Notes: a model not told the origin generated them from the sequence alone. DNA of 64,000 nt from Bryoerythrophyllum caledonicum (GCA_963971425.1 OZ020518.1:13026190-13090189); one strand, 5' to 3'. Numbered from the stretch's first letter, positions 36,433 through 50,219 are shown. Translations and numbers: made by a program.

Positions 36433-37820
36433 ATGTATGCATGAAGTTTGAATAGTACTTGTAAATTTTTGAATTAAATTACTAGTTCTTTATTAATTTA
36501 AGCCGATGTACTATTTCATTTACAACCTTGTTTCCTTGACCATGTAGTGTTGATGTTTCAAACCCTATCTCACGTATTGCACAACTACCACCTTCACCTT
36601 CATGATTTCATCGTTCCCAAAAGCCTCATGAACCTACACTTTGGGCACTAGACACCCCCGGAAACACCTCACTGCAAATCAATTAACAATGATCCCCATT
36701 TCCATAACAATGACCCCCATTTCCATAACAATGACCTCTAGTACTACTCCAGATCTAAACCTACGCTGCACTGTCTAGCTTTCTAGCCTACATCCGCCAA
36801 GCTTCAATGCTACATTTGTTGTGCTACACCATGCCACCATTGGAGGCCTCACCTGACTTCTTCCGCCAGCCAAAGCAACGCCACACTCACCGTCCCGGTT
36901 CAACACATCCAATAAACAACACCATCTCAAACACAATTACGTACTTGCAATAGTAGTAGTTGCCTCACGCACTTTGGCATGTAGAAAGTCTCAACCTCCA
37001 ACTTTGGTTGACTACCTCCTCTATAAAGACCACATCGTATGTGAACCCTTGATATATGCATTTCTAAAAGGCACCGTAAATCCTTGAATTCTGCCCATAT
37101 TTTGCAAACATCAATAGTATGTGTGAACACCGAGAACTCATGTAGCTTTTGGTTATCTATAGAAATACTTATGAAACCATAAAGTGTAAAAACAACCAAT
37201 TAGGAACTTTATTTGAGGTCTTTGTTAAAGAATGTCACTGTTACCAAAGACCAGGTTTGACCATACCCTTAGTCAAATTACAATAGCTTCAACTTGTGTA
37301 AAAAATTTGAGTACTTGTAGAATTTTTTCATAACAAAATAAGATTGATACTAGAAAAAAACTACTAATTTGTTTTTAGTGACTTGCATTCAGAAAACAAG
37401 ATTTCTTTATCTCAATTAAAAAAAGAAATTTGATTTCAATATAATCAAATCATGAAACTTCCATAAATATTGTACAAAGTAATAAATTACTTGTGGTTCA
37501 ATATGTGCAATTATGTCATTTGTACTTAATCTTGTATATGGGCATATTTGGAATATGTCCAATAGAATTTAACACATGTATGCCATATCTGATAACCTTG
37601 ATACTATTGTTGCATTGAGGCCTAACCAAAAATCTTAAAGCTTATGTATTGCTTTAGTCTAAATGAGTTAATATAAATACCAGTGCAAAGATCCATTGTC
37701 CTAGACGGAGCAAGGGTAGTCTCTGATGACGTAAACTTGTCAAAACATTGGAGAGTCATTGGTGAATCAAATTGAAAAAGAAATGCAATAACCAAAGTCC
37801 TTTGTTGTAAACAACATTGC
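36433..37820. other. AT-rich spacer
   Basis: No gene recognised. 'atttccataacaatgac' repeats tandemly at 36690-36735. Confidence 0.5.
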
Positions 37821-37823
37821 ACA

Positions 37824-38870
37824 TCATTTTGTCATTTCAATGTGATTTTCCTTCCAAAAGACCAATTTTTTTTGGAAAGTGTTTGTCCTTATGGCTTGCT
37901 GATAGTCATGGCATATACCATGCGGATCGGAAATTGTTTGTGGTATATTGGAAAAGAAATTGTTGGCGCCCTTAGTACTATCCAAATGAATCTGTGCTAT
38001 GAATACAATGTACCATGCATGATCACATGCTAGGACTTTTGCTTCAATCATTCGGGCCAAGCAGTGGCGGACAATGAAGCTGGTGCCATTGCATAGTCCG
38101 TTTGATGGATCTAAGTTATGCATTAGCATTACCGGTGTATCAATTTTAAGCATAAGCTCATGCGGTGGTCACCCACTGACTTCCAACATATTCAAAAATT
38201 TGAATGATATCACTATAGCGCCATCTTCATCGTCCACCTTGTTAGGGCTTAAGATACTTTGACTTGCCCCATGAACCATGTCAAGCACAACATCGTTGAT
38301 TTTTGCCACGTCTTTGTTGCGTGCTGCAAGAATAGCACAACTACTGAAAAAGTTCCTACCGCCCCGGCCTGTCGCAATTTTGGGGTAAATTGCGTCAATA
38401 AGGCCCTTCATAGTCTGCTAAGACAATACCATTTTGAATGGACAAGGGATATAATTTTTTTCAACAATGTTAAGCTTGCCTTTTCCAAGTGCTAAAAGCC
38501 GATCTTTAAACGTTTGACTTTTCAACTCAGCAAGCGTTGTAGAGGTTGCAGCAACACTCATATTTTGACGTATGGCACACACTTCAATGTTGCCCCTACA
38601 AATAAAACTCCTTGATGTATGGTTCCTTTAAGACAATAGGTTGAAGCTGTCTGAAATCGCCGCACACAACAAAAGTAATTCTTCCAAAGGATACATTTTG
38701 TTTGGTAATGTCACATAGCGTAAGGTCGACAACTTCACAAGCAAGCTTGTTGACCATTGGCACCTTGTCCCAAAGAATGAGCTTTGTATGTTGTATTCAT
38801 TTCACCAAATTACTTTGTCTACGATGCTCCATACAAATGTAGAGTTTAACTCAATCGGAATTTTGAATAT
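37824..38870 (-). pseudogene. PIF1-type helicase relic (Helitron-like)
   Basis: Minus-strand fragments in order: ILWDKVPMVNKLACEVVDL and FVVCGDFRQLQPI (Walker B region, 38780-38630), then ILAARNKDVAKINDVVL with LSPNKVDDEDGAI (about 38350-38225), then TPVMLMHNLDPSNGLCNGT (about 38145-38085). These match the PIF1 domain of Helitron Rep-helicases, where the third reads like 'PVMLLRNL.P..GLCNGT'. Fragments are in different frames with stops, and the Walker A part and the Rep part were not found. Confidence 0.8.
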
Positions 38871-39688
38871 TGAATAAACGGTCATGCCTTTGTGTAGCAA
38901 CATTGCGCACTAAACAAAACAAGGGATTCCAGGAATTGGATAGGGAGTTGGCCCTTCAACTCCCAAGAGCACGCTTCCAAAGCATAGTCAATGATGGATA
39001 TACTTCCCATTTTTGTTTACTTTTAACTCATCAATATCATTGTTGTCGCCATTTAGGGTTTTTATAATGTGTGGCACTCTTTGGTAGGACAAGTTTTTGG
39101 ATACAAAATTTATACAAAATATTGGATACAAAAGTTGTATTTTTTAATAGTTAATTTTCTATTTTTTATAATGAAGAAACTCGGCCTTTTGACTTCACAT
39201 CACCACGTGCAGCTGGTCTAGAAACCTTCGATCAAAGTTGCTTCTCTTCACTTGCACTTCGAGCGCCGCCTTTGATGTTGTGACCAACTTTGTCACCAAT
39301 TCCTTTCAATGAGACCCTGCCATTGGTTGTTGCATTGTATACATCAGAACTCCGCACACATCACCACACGCCCTCACCAAAAAATCACAAGAACCAATAG
39401 CTCCCATCTCCACATTTCTCAAATCCACAATCCAAAACTCTAAATCAATTGGCGGAACCATCACAATTGACCTCCGTCCACATGAGGTGGAAGTTTGTCC
39501 TCATGTCTCCTTTCACTACTTTGGACCTCTTTGTGTGTCGTTGTGATCAATCAAACACCAAAATCAAAGAAATAAATCACCTTGACACTGAACTGGGCAT
39601 GTAATCCCTTGACAAGCAGCCTTTCCAATAACAACACTCTCATATTTCACACTCCTCACGCTCTTTGCATTTCTCTCTTAACAGCTCT
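38871..39688. other. Spacer without recognised gene
   Basis: AT-rich, probably the flank of the helicase relic. No Helitron terminus could be pinned down. Confidence 0.4.
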
Positions 39689-39691
39689 TTG

Positions 39692-40042
39692 CACTAGTAC
39701 AAAAGTGGGAGAAAAAAACCGCACTCATTTTCATGTTGTGGTTCTTTTGACCACGCTGCCAGAATTCTGTTACACTGTTCATGGTTTGGGCTGCCGCGGT
39801 TTTTTGCTCATAAATTATTCAATTTTTTGAATTTTTAGGCGTGTAATATACTGTTGGAAGCGAATTTTCAAGCCCTTTCCAATGGTGTATTACACGCTTA
39901 AAAATTCCAAAAATTGAAGAAGTTATGAGAAAAACCCGCGGCAGCGCAAATCATGAACAGTATAACAGAATTCTGGCAGAGTGGTCAAAAGAACCGCAAC
40001 ATGAAATGAGTGCGGTTTTTTTTTCCCACTTTTGTACTAGTG
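39692..40042. mobile_element. 351-bp palindromic CACTA MITE
   Basis: Ends are CACTAGTACAAAAGTGGG and its inverse CCCACTTTTGTACTAGTG, bordered by TTG on both sides (39689-39691 and 40043-40045). Inverted pairing continues through almost the whole element (caaaagaaccacaacatgaaa, cagaattctg, the 'cgtgtaat' arms), with the centre near 39868. CACTA ends and 3-bp duplications define the CACTA/EnSpm superfamily. Confidence 0.88.
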
Positions 40043-40045
40043 TTG

Positions 40046-40925
40046 CAATGGCTATGCTTGCAGCTGCAAAGACACAACCTCTACGCAACTACAACAGCTA
40101 CTAGAAAACCTCTCTTTGACAAATTACAAACTGACCCTTCACTAATGAAAGAAGCGCCATTGTTGCTAAACAATCAAGTGAACATCTTTACCTTGTGGCA
40201 CTCGGGTGCAAATAATGGCTATGCGAGGATGGCTACACAAGGGAGCTTACCTGCCAAGACAAGGGTTTCTGTATAGACGATAGAGATGAGGATGACAAAG
40301 ACGATGGAGGATGGCAGGTATTGAGGGCCGGGTATGGTAGCATGATATCATGCAAGCTCAAAAAATGGAGACGCAACTACCTAGCCAGGGACGTGGCCCA
40401 TGGAAGCTCCTTCCTGTCAGGTTATATAAAAGTATTTTTTGCAAGTCCTTGTCTATATCCTTTGGCAATCGAAGCATGATCTTCCTATGATTGGTGGATA
40501 TATTCAAATATCTCCTACCTTCAATTAGACTTGATCACGGAACAATAGGCATTGGGCTCTGATTGATTCTCAAGCTCAATCAATCTAGAGTCTTTTTACA
40601 CTAGATCCGAATGAAGTAATAAGATTTTGAGTAGGGATTTGGATCACATCAAGCCTCTCAACTACATATGTGCAACATAAGAACCAACTATTGATCAATC
40701 CCAAGTGAGCTTTTAACTTGTCAGCACAAGGTAGATCAATCGATTAAGCGTGAAAGTGGTTGGAAGTCTAAAGGTGGCTCTGATCACAACATAGATTAAA
40801 ATCAAGACAAAATGATCACAAATATTTGAGTAGATTAGCCAGATCCAAACTGTGCTTGTGAATTTTTGGAGAGAAAACAACTTTTGTTGATTACGTGTGT
40901 AGAATTTTTCAAGTCCAAAAAGTGC
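40046..40925. other. Spacer without recognised gene
   Basis: No convincing coding sequence, repeat or RNA gene was seen. Confidence 0.4.
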
Positions 40926-40929
40926 ACGG

Positions 40930-41520
40930 AAAAAATGACATCTCAAATCTACCAACATGTAAAGTTGTGAGAAACAAAGGGAAAAACCATTCTACTTCCA
41001 ACTTTGACACCCTCCCTAGGGTTGAGAGTTTGTAATTTCAACATGAAATTTTTGACCGTACGGTTGTCTTTATGCTGATAACATGTAACAAGGTCAGAAA
41101 ATGTATTCAATAGAAGAATTTCGAAATCTACTAACATGGGGGTTAGCTATGAGAAAAGTTTCATAGCTGCCCACTTTGACACCCTCCCAAGAATTTAAAA
41201 AATGGATTTGTCCAAGAAATTTTGGGAATGAAGTCACCTTTACGTCAAATACAATTGTGGAAAATTTCAAATCCAAAATATTTACACAAAAAAACATATA
41301 CCAAGTCTACCAAGATGTGTTGTGGTGAGAAATAAAGGGGAAAACTTACCACTACTTCCAACTTCAACACCCTTCCTAGGATTGAGTTTTTGTTGATACA
41401 TAATGAAAATTTGGCCACAAGATCATCTCTTTGTTGGTAATATGTGAGATAGAATTCAAGGCCAAATGATGTATATACAAAAAAAATGATTCCATACCTA
41501 CCAACGTGTATGTCCTCCTT
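40930..41520. repeat. About 180-190-bp tandem repeat, 3.2 units
   Basis: Landmarks recur at about 40951, 41130, 41309 and 41501 ('ctaccaacatg..gttgtgag', '.acttccaactttgacaccct', 'ctaggattgag'). It adjoins the mariner fragment and may be part of its old element. Confidence 0.65.
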
Positions 41521-41525
41521 TAGCA

Positions 41526-41867
41526 TCAATCATTGCTTCTAACCTTGAGAGCATAGAATGGCATAGTTGAAGGAGCTTTGTACCACTTGACCAAATTCCA
41601 CTCTCTTTCAAGAACTACCTTCAATACTTCTAAGTTTCTAGGGCATTCCTTGCCATGTTGCACAACATTGTTTAGCATCCTCCAGACATTCTCGATTGGA
41701 TTGAGATTGAGAGAGTTTGCATGCCAATTGAGCTTTTCGAGTTGGTGGATTTGTCTCCATTCTTCACATGTTTTGCTGCAATGGACGGGTGCGCCATCTT
41801 CCATAAACACTCCTTCTGAAACTCTATCCAAGAAATGAATCAATTTGCCATCGTAGACCACTTCCAC
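41526..41867 (-). pseudogene. Tc1/mariner transposase fragment
   Basis: About 113 aa with MEDGAPVHCSK (second Asp) and LNWHANSLNLNPIENVWRML (the 'W.ANS.DLNPIE' block with the catalytic Glu), as in Tc1/mariner DDE transposases. The N-terminal half, including the DNA-binding domain and first Asp, is absent. The open frame stops where the long direct repeat begins (41869), so the repeat's edge probably cut it. Confidence 0.85.
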
Positions 41868-41868
41868 A

Positions 41869-44800
41869 AAATCCTAAACCGTGAATTCTAAAATCTGGAA
41901 AATTATTGTGGATGCTTTCAAATTGTTATTTGTTCAAAGAATGTTTGTCATGAAGTTTTCTTTTGCTAATCAGATACAAAAGTCAATGTGTAGAAGAGAT
42001 AAAGTATTTCCAAATTTTGCATGAAATAAGTGTTTTCAACCTTTTCATGTGCACAGTCAAGAAAGATCAAGTCTTGAGCGTTCAATGGACGTTGTGCAAC
42101 GCAAGTGCTTACCATTTAGTTTTGAGCTGTAGGACTAAGCATTGAGCACTCGATAGGTGTTAAGCTATAGGATTCCGGTGACAAGCCCATACTATAGGCA
42201 AAGATGACCCATACTGCAAAAAGAAACAAGAGATTCCACTAGTTTGCTTATCAATCCTTTAATGTTGGGCTCGCTATGGCTAATGGTTGCATCTATAAAG
42301 GGAATAGATTATGCAGAATTTAATCTAGTATTATGTTCATAGATTCATGATTGGTCATAGCTAACCCGGCGTTAAAGGTTTTCATCTTTCACTCCAAGAC
42401 AAGTCAAAGGTTCCTCACCTTTTTTGGGGGAAGGTGCCAAATGAAAATTTTCATCTCTCTATATTATCTCGACCATTGTTGTCCTCAGCTTATTGATAAA
42501 ATCTTATGCAAATTTTCAAAATCAATGCTTTAAGAGTCTAATCCTCAGAGCTACAAACAACTTTTTTTGTGAATTTTTGTAGGATTTTAGTATTTGAGTT
42601 CTAAATGAAATGTTTTTTTTTTTGAGGAAATGAAACAAAGAGCATCAGTGACGAGGTGAGCATGGAGGAAGAAGAAGAACATCTTGCTGAAGAGCGTAAA
42701 ATGTTGGAGTATGATTTACAATTTTTGTGCTAATTAGGTTTTAACAATCCATGCTCACAAATTTTCTTGTTAGCTTGTTTGGGACAATGAGTTAGTACAC
42801 TAGTTTCTTCATGAAATTAGAGTTTTTGATGTTTTTCTCATTTTACTTTTCTACTTCAAGAAGAGCATGAACCCTAGCTTTTATTGTTTGGATTTTCAGA
42901 TTACATGAAAAGGGATATTTTGAAAAGAAAAATGTATTTTTGGCATTTTTGAAAGGTTTTTTTCTTTCCTCAATTTGATTCAAAATGCTTCACTTCTCTT
43001 GTACCTCTAAAAAATGGTGTACAAGGAACTAAAATCACTTATATGATAATGGTATAAATTTGAGAAATTTAGTGATGGAAAACTTTAACACCAAATGAAG
43101 GTAAAGCATGTTCATCCTTTACCCAACACGCATCCTAAAAACCCATCCACATAGCCCATAAACCTCATTCTTGACCATGAACATAGAAAACATATTGACT
43201 CAAACAAAATTATAAAGAATGATACCAAATATCTATGCACAATAACAATATCTACAACAAAAGATTACCTCAATGGAACCTCTTTTCATGGCATGACCGA
43301 AACACCTCCACCTATAACTCCACACAATTATCACAGTATTATCAACACACCCAAAATAGATTATACTTAGAAATCATTCAAGCACACCACTTCAAGGAAC
43401 AATCTCGTGACTCAAGAACCATTACCCAACCCATCATCATTCCGCTCCTCAACATACACACAACCGAATGCAACCCCAAAAAAGACAATCTTACATCATA
43501 CAATACAATAAAAATGAATGAAGAACACGCACACATATACAAAAATAATGGGAGACATCTAATCACCATTCCTGCCACTAGACTCTAATGGCTATGGAAT
43601 CAACACCATAACAACTACAAACTCCCACAAACATAGAACCAACAACCCAACCATTTGAAACGGAAATAGTATGGTTATATCAAACTTCAAAGGTATAAAT
43701 ATCGCATCTCAAAAAATGACCTATTAAATTGGCACAATACATACTATCCACGCCTATTCTAGACTCACTAATCTCATCGTTCAACATCCACCACTTGTAC
43801 TTCTCATCCTTGTCACATGCCCCCACTCAACTCACTAAATTCCTTTCACCCTATGAAAGAGACAAAATCTTTGGCTTACTAGCAAACAACTTTGACCACA
43901 AATGGATTGGAAATGGTATTGCCCACCCCCACAATATAGAAAAAACACAACAAGCAATACATTGAGCAAGACTTGTGGCAAAAAATGCTCCAAAATACAC
44001 TTCCACTTTTATTATCACATTGTCGGGCAAGCAAGAATGCTATCTTGTGAGCGGTGAGCGGTGAGTAGCGAGTGGCGAGTAGTGAATTCATGACAACTTC
44101 TACCATTGTTTTTTTTTGTGAAATTAAAAAGAACACCTGTTGCCGTGAGTGTAGGTGGGTTGTGCTTCCAAAAATCAAAATAAAAACATTAACATAAGAG
44201 AGATTTATGGACTTGCAATCGCTTTATTTTATCTTTTATTCAATAGAGGCACTATAGCTGTGGAACTATTTTTAGACTTTTTGGAAAACTTTACATCCAA
44301 AAGTAAAAGGATGAGAGATAATGAAACTTATATTACAATGCAAATTTCTATTCCAATAATAGCGATTTCATATACAATTATGTGGGAGAAGTACATCTAT
44401 AATCCCCTTATTTTATTAGACAATAGAACAATTGAACCCATGGATAAGCTATACTTGAATGACTCTGCAATTTGCAGTAGATAAATTCTTTTGGACGTGT
44501 ATTACTATTCAAATTAAGTCTAATAAGTATTACTATTCTAATGATTGTTCATGTTAATGGTAATATGTGTCCGAAGGTTTAAGGTGGTTAATGGAGAGAA
44601 TGATAGAGACGGACCACCTAAAAATATTAGAAACTGTGTATACTATTCATAATGTGATAATTGTATATCTGTAAATTCAATGACATATTATATAAATTGA
44701 GTGAAATCCATCCGTGCATGATATTTCTAGAGATATTTAATTATCTAACTAGAGTACAAACATTTTTGTGGATAAAACAAATAATTATATGAGACATGCA

Positions 44801-44965
44801 AGGGTGATATATATCCATAAATCCAAAGCCGCATATCAGGTCAACACGGCATACAAAATAGAGGAATCACAACTCGTCACAAGTGAACTCATCGTCACTG
44901 CCCTGATGAATAAACGGCATACTGCTATTAGAACCACTATGAGAATCAGTATTAACCTCCTCAGC
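41869..44965. repeat. Long direct repeat, copy B (partner 17698-20857)
   Basis: Same order and orientation as copy A. Near-identical from about 41982 to 44424; it then lacks the 77-bp segment of copy A and diverges by about 5 percent. See copy A for content. Confidence 0.9.
44047..44081 (+). repeat. GTGAGCG heptamer array in copy B
   Basis: Same five heptamers as at 19876-19910, preceded by 'gctatctt'. Confidence 0.65.
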
Positions 44966-47900
44966 CTCATCATCCACAAAAACCTTCGCTCCGGAGCCGG
45001 ATCAAGCAATCGGTAGACGTCACAGAGGCGACGGCTCTGCTACAAATGCAATAGCAACAACCTCAACATACTCAGGCAAAATATGCGGTTGTTCTGGACT
45101 GACAACCTTGCCTGCCAAGCGAGCCAGCACTCCAACGGAGGGTGTTGACAGAGATGCCATCAACGACGTCGAGAACCGTGTGCAATTGATTGACATTAGG
45201 AGAAAAGCTTCATAGAACAAGATAAACAAACAATAAAAGAATGAAGAAAACTTACTTACAAGTTCTCTTAGGCGATGTTTTAATCTCTGGTTCGTCATCA
45301 CCAAGCTCCAAAGGGCGCTTGAGAGAAGTCTGCTCCATCGGCTCAACAATCGCAGAATTCACCTCCACCGTCTGTGGAATCATGGGTCGAAGCACCTCGT
45401 CTACCAAATCCTTGTCAGCTTCCAAGGCAAGAATATGACGCTTGAAGGCTTTGCAAGCCTTAACTGATGCGCCTAGAAAAAGTGTGGAATACAAACAGTA
45501 ATAGATTAGAATCATGGTTGGATAATTGAAAAAACAAATATAAAAATGACATGAATATACTAGTAGAAGCGGTGAGGTCCATGACGATCTCATCCTCCTT
45601 GGTGCAAAGATCAATAAGAGCTTTCAATAGATTCTGCGACTTCTCTCTGGCGCCTCGCCATGGCATCCCGGTAGAGGCCGTCACCGTCAGTGACTCTTGG
45701 GTGATGTAGTTGGTCAGATGACCGTCGGAAGAAAGCTCAATCCCATCTACCAAAAGCTCCACTCTATCATTGAAGACAAATGGAATTGGAGGATCACTCG
45801 TCCGAACGAAACACTTGACCATGAAAGTCTTATGTATGCGACTGGGACAACCATCAGAGAAAAGGGGAAGTCCATTGATGGCTAATCACTTCACCTCTTC
45901 CTCGAATCCCGACCACTGAGCCCAGGAAACTAGTTCATTCGAAATGAACGTGGAATCTGGGTAAAACACAATGATAGCTCCACCAATCATGAAGATATAA
46001 CTTTGCCAACTTAAAGCACCTCCAAATCCACAATGATTCTTTCCGACCCTTGGAGGTCGGCACTGTAGGTAGTATGTTCCATGGTGGAATCACTGTACCA
46101 CCCTGAATGTCTAGAACAGGCAAGTCCTTCGGGACGTCAAATATTAACATATCCGCCAAACCATCCTCAGTGAGCTCCCCCTTCATGTACCGCGTCTTGG
46201 ACCCTCCATGGGCAATTAACCACTGTGCTATATCCTTCCAAACTGGAGGAACATCATCATCAGCTGTAATGGAATTGTACTCAGTAAAGATGGACAAGGC
46301 GCTGGTATTGAACACCCCAACAACGACATTGGACTCTGTCTGTCCACCACAGGAATAAAATAGATGGTCTGTGATGGTTTTGCAACGAATGCACCTGGGT
46401 GGCTACAGGCGGATGGAAAAGCGCCAAATGTTGTCAATACGGGTGCCGGCTGTGAGAACGATCCAAGACCCACAAGAGACAACAATTTCTTAGGACCCTC
46501 CTTCGCCACCATTGCTGCCAACTCCTTGTTCCTTACTCGAGCCTCTTTCCTGTCCTTCTTTGTAGTCTCCTTCTCCAAACGTGCCGCTTCTCGCACTGCT
46601 CCTCTAGCTACAATCCTGGCCGTCTTCTGTTTTGCCCTCTTTGGCATTTTCAGAGAGCTCAAGCTCAGGCTCAATCTGGAATAGAGCTGAAGCTTGCAAA
46701 GCTGGACCCGCTCCAGAATGTGTTGCCAAGGAATCACATGACTCCCGAAGCTTCACCTCGTCACTGGGAGTTGGAGCTGAATGCCAAAGCTCTAAGTACT
46801 AAGGACACTGAGCAAAATGATGCCGAGTGAAACGGCACAGCTGAGACTCTGTGAAGATGCACTCAGAGCTGGATGTGATATCACACCACTTCCTGAGTCG
46901 GATTGACAACTTTCGAGGCTGCAAAGCTCCGTTGGCAACGAGCTTTTGCCAAAAATATCGGAGCACCACTCTTTTGACACTTTGAGGTGTCTCTCACTGC
47001 TTCAGAAACTCATCAGACTTCACGAACATCTTGGTCCCACTAAAATGGTTCTTAAACGCCTTCTTCCAGAACGTGTGAGAGTTGGCCTCAATCCACGAGC
47101 CAATATTCAGTACGGAGTTTGGGAGACTCTCCATCCTAATGGTGATATTGTCTTCCTTCACGACCTTGGCAAATAACTTCTCTGCCTCCTTCTCAAACTA
47201 TACATTAAAAACAAAATGTTACAAAACATAACTTACAACTGATGGAAAAATAATACATAAAATGTCCTAAGATAATTGTACTTACCCCTGCCCTAAATGA
47301 AGCCACGTCAAGCCAGGGTTTGAGACTGATATCCAAACATGGTGCTTTAGGAAAATTGTATTCATCCCTGCCTTCTTTTGACAAATTCCACCAACGCATC
47401 CATCTACCTTTGAACCTCGCTGAAACCTTCGAAGTGCAAAGCAATTGCAACTTCTTTGATGTGATTTCTGGCTTTTTCTCATAAACATTGTAATGATATA
47501 GAACTTGAATTAGAGGACAACAAAGAAGTGGTCAATTAATACTATAAAAATAATTAAATGATGTTGAATGAACTAGTACAATGAATTGCACAAACGATTA
47601 CCTCTTTGAAATATTCTTCACCGTAATGAGGGTCAGGAATGGCAAGAACTCGCATGAGTAAGGTGCCACATTGAGTCTTCTTCTTTTGCACCGTTTCGGA
47701 GCATAGAGTGACCAATTCCGCCGAGCTCCCAACACGATCAGCCCCAACACCAGTCACAACTGTGTCACGGTAAGTTCGAATACAATCTTCTTGAGCTGCA
47801 ATAAGCTCCCGCTACACGAAGAAATCATTTAAGAGAGTATGAGAATAATTGCCAAAAAAACTCACAATAACATATCATACACGTATTCAAGACCCCACAT

Positions 47901-48923
47901 AGTAGCATGAAAATAAGAGCCAAATTTAATCAAAACGTACCTCATAAAGTAACTTCAAGAATGAATCGAAGGTCATACGGTACCACTTTCTGGTCCCCTT
48001 TCTAGCCCACTCCGCCACACTAGCACCATGATCCTCCTCACTAATCAGACCCTTGAGCTAATCGAAGTCTGACAACCCAAAATGTTGAACTCTCTTCACA
48101 TCATGTGATAGTTGGTCTGTCACATGGTCGGAGTCTTTTTGCCTGAGTGACAATGCTTATGAACTTCAAAGAATTGCGAGAATAACCAAAGAAATACAAA
48201 CAAATGTAAAAAAACCAAACAAAAAAAGAAATAAAGAAAATAACTCACTTGTTCCAGTCCGTCATGGCGTTTAGTAATATATGGCGGTTTCCCAATATGG
48301 GCTCTAATAAAACAGCCCAAATCGGAATATGAAAGGCAGAATCGTTTCTATGCATGGTGGATATGACATCCATCCATGCAAGATGGTGGTGGTTGCCATC
48401 CCATACAAAAAATAGTGATCAGAAAGGCATTGTAACTCTAGCCTACTCGCAATCAAAGCTTCAAACTTCCGGTCCTCCGCTCGTCAAATGTCTGACCATC
48501 CTCTACGCTCCTCAGGAAGAACTTCCCGTTCTACCATGGAAAAGTTTCTCAAAACAACATAGAAACATGCAGATCGTGGGCGGTAGCCTTTGACAAACTC
48601 GCTCTTCAGCTTCGTAATGTCGGACTTGACTGGAATACGCACCTCAGTCATTGGCAACATTCGGCAGAGTGGGATGTGCAACTCCCCGATAGATAGAGAA
48701 TGAGACTTCTGCAGCACATCGTAGGAAGTCCCACAAATGGACTTCCTTAACGAAAGCTCTGTTGTGTCTAAACCAGGATCAACCTCCGACGCCGGTACAA
48801 CTTGCAAGACTAAACTCGAATCCGCATGTAGAGATCCCAAACTTCAGAAGCAGAAGTCGTGTCCTTACTGGGCTGCTCTAAGTCTTCAGTTGGCGTGACC
48901 ATGGCTCCATGCGGTGACGCCAT
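44868..48923 (-). pseudogene. ParB-like / DNA-methyltransferase-like gene, copy B
   Basis: Diverged paralogue of the gene at 21.6-25.6 kb with the same exon order. It starts MASPHGAMVTP at 48923. Seen: KLKSEFVKGYRPRSACFYV; a DGN-H-HLAWMDVI core after a frameshift; QKDSDHVTDQLSHDVKRVQH; RWMRWWNLSKEGRDEYNF; ADMLIFDVPKDLP at the DPPY position; NLLKALIDLCTKEDEIVMDL with TAST; and VKACKAFKRHILALE after the intron. Breaks: frameshift near 48810; TGA at 48484-48486 where copy A has Trp; TGA 46994-46996; TAG 46799-46801 where copy A has Trp. The end encodes an acidic tail (DDEAEEVNTDSHSGS, then GSDDEFTCDEL). No function is likely today. Confidence 0.7.
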
Positions 48924-50010
48924 CTACAGACATCCATGGTAAATAATTTTAAGTTACATACGTGAGCATGAAACTAGAGCTATTCTAGAATCCAGCTCTC
49001 GTAGTCTAGTAGTTTGTTATTATCAAAATTAACCAAAATTAACCTTAAGCAAGCCCACCTTACAAGATCGTTTCCAGGGATTTTTATCGTGCATCAAACT
49101 CTTTAAATCTTAATAACAATTCACACATAATACCTCGACACATCCCGGAGGATGGCCTCTCCGGTAACTTAGTAACCGGTAACAAGTAATCACATGTATT
49201 TCGGTTAAACTCTGTTGAGCGTCAGAGTAGATTTCCGGTAAGTTTTTATAGTGCCCAGAAAGTCACTGCCCTCCGTTCTCGCAGTCCAGAGGCCATAATA
49301 TCCACAATCTAACCCTACACCTTCAAAGAGTTATGAAGGTCGCAGCCGGTTTACCGGTCTTCACAATCTACTGGGAACTTGTCCCGGTAGACCGTGCACG
49401 CAAGCCCGGGTTCCAACTACAACCACACTCAATGAATCAAACCAAGAAGATACAAGACTCACAACAAGTTAGTACTAAGCAAATTATATGAGCAAAACAA
49501 CCTTCCACGGGGATCGTCGAAACTCATCCATTGCAAGGGTAATAATCCCGGAATCCTCCGGACTTAGGCTTAACCGGGATGTCTCCCAGTGTACTGAGAG
49601 AAGAGGGATGGCACCCTCTACTCCCCACCAATCCGCTCACTTCCCACTTGAGGGAAGCTATCATATATAGCCGTGGGCTTCCCGAATTCCATCCGGAAAA
49701 GCAACTCTTCCCGTCCCACATGTGAAAAGTCTAGAGCATAAGTCCCGGACCTTATTCTACCTATCTAACCCGGATATCCTAGCCCCTCGGGATGTCTCTA
49801 CTCACACTCAATCACTTAATACACAATAAGTCACAACCTTGCACACCTAGCAAAGACACACTAGGAGGACTCAACTCTCTCCTGGTCTACTCACATAAGC
49901 TCAACAAAGACTCTAGACACAAGCAATGAAGGCAAGACACGAGCACATCAACAAAGAGAAGAGTACTTAACACAAGAGCCCAAGGCCCTTAAGTACACAA
50001 AGGCTACTAG
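48924..50010. other. CCGG-rich spacer
   Basis: No gene recognised. The words 'accggtaa', 'cccgg' and 'ccggta' recur from here to about 52600, and set this block apart from the flanking DNA in composition. It is probably one inserted element together with the gene at 50.5-52.1 kb. Confidence 0.4.
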
Positions 50011-50180
50011 CTATCCTCCAAAACTAGATCCCCAAAGGTGAAAATGGCATCTAAAGAGTGCACTAAAGTCAATAGCTACCCTCCAAAACTAGCCCTTAAA
50101 AGGACAAAATGGCATTTAGAGAGTGCACTAAAATCAATAGCTACCCTCCAAAAGTGAATTCACTAAAGGACAGGACGGCA
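50011..50180. repeat. About 66-bp tandem repeat, 2.6 copies
   Basis: Units contain 'tagctaccctccaaaacta', 'aaaatggcat.ta.agagtgc' and 'actaaaatcaa', starting near 50012, 50080 and 50139. Confidence 0.7.
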
Positions 50181-50219
50181 TCTAGATCCTAAAATCAAGG
50201 GTAGCCTAGTCATCGGCGG

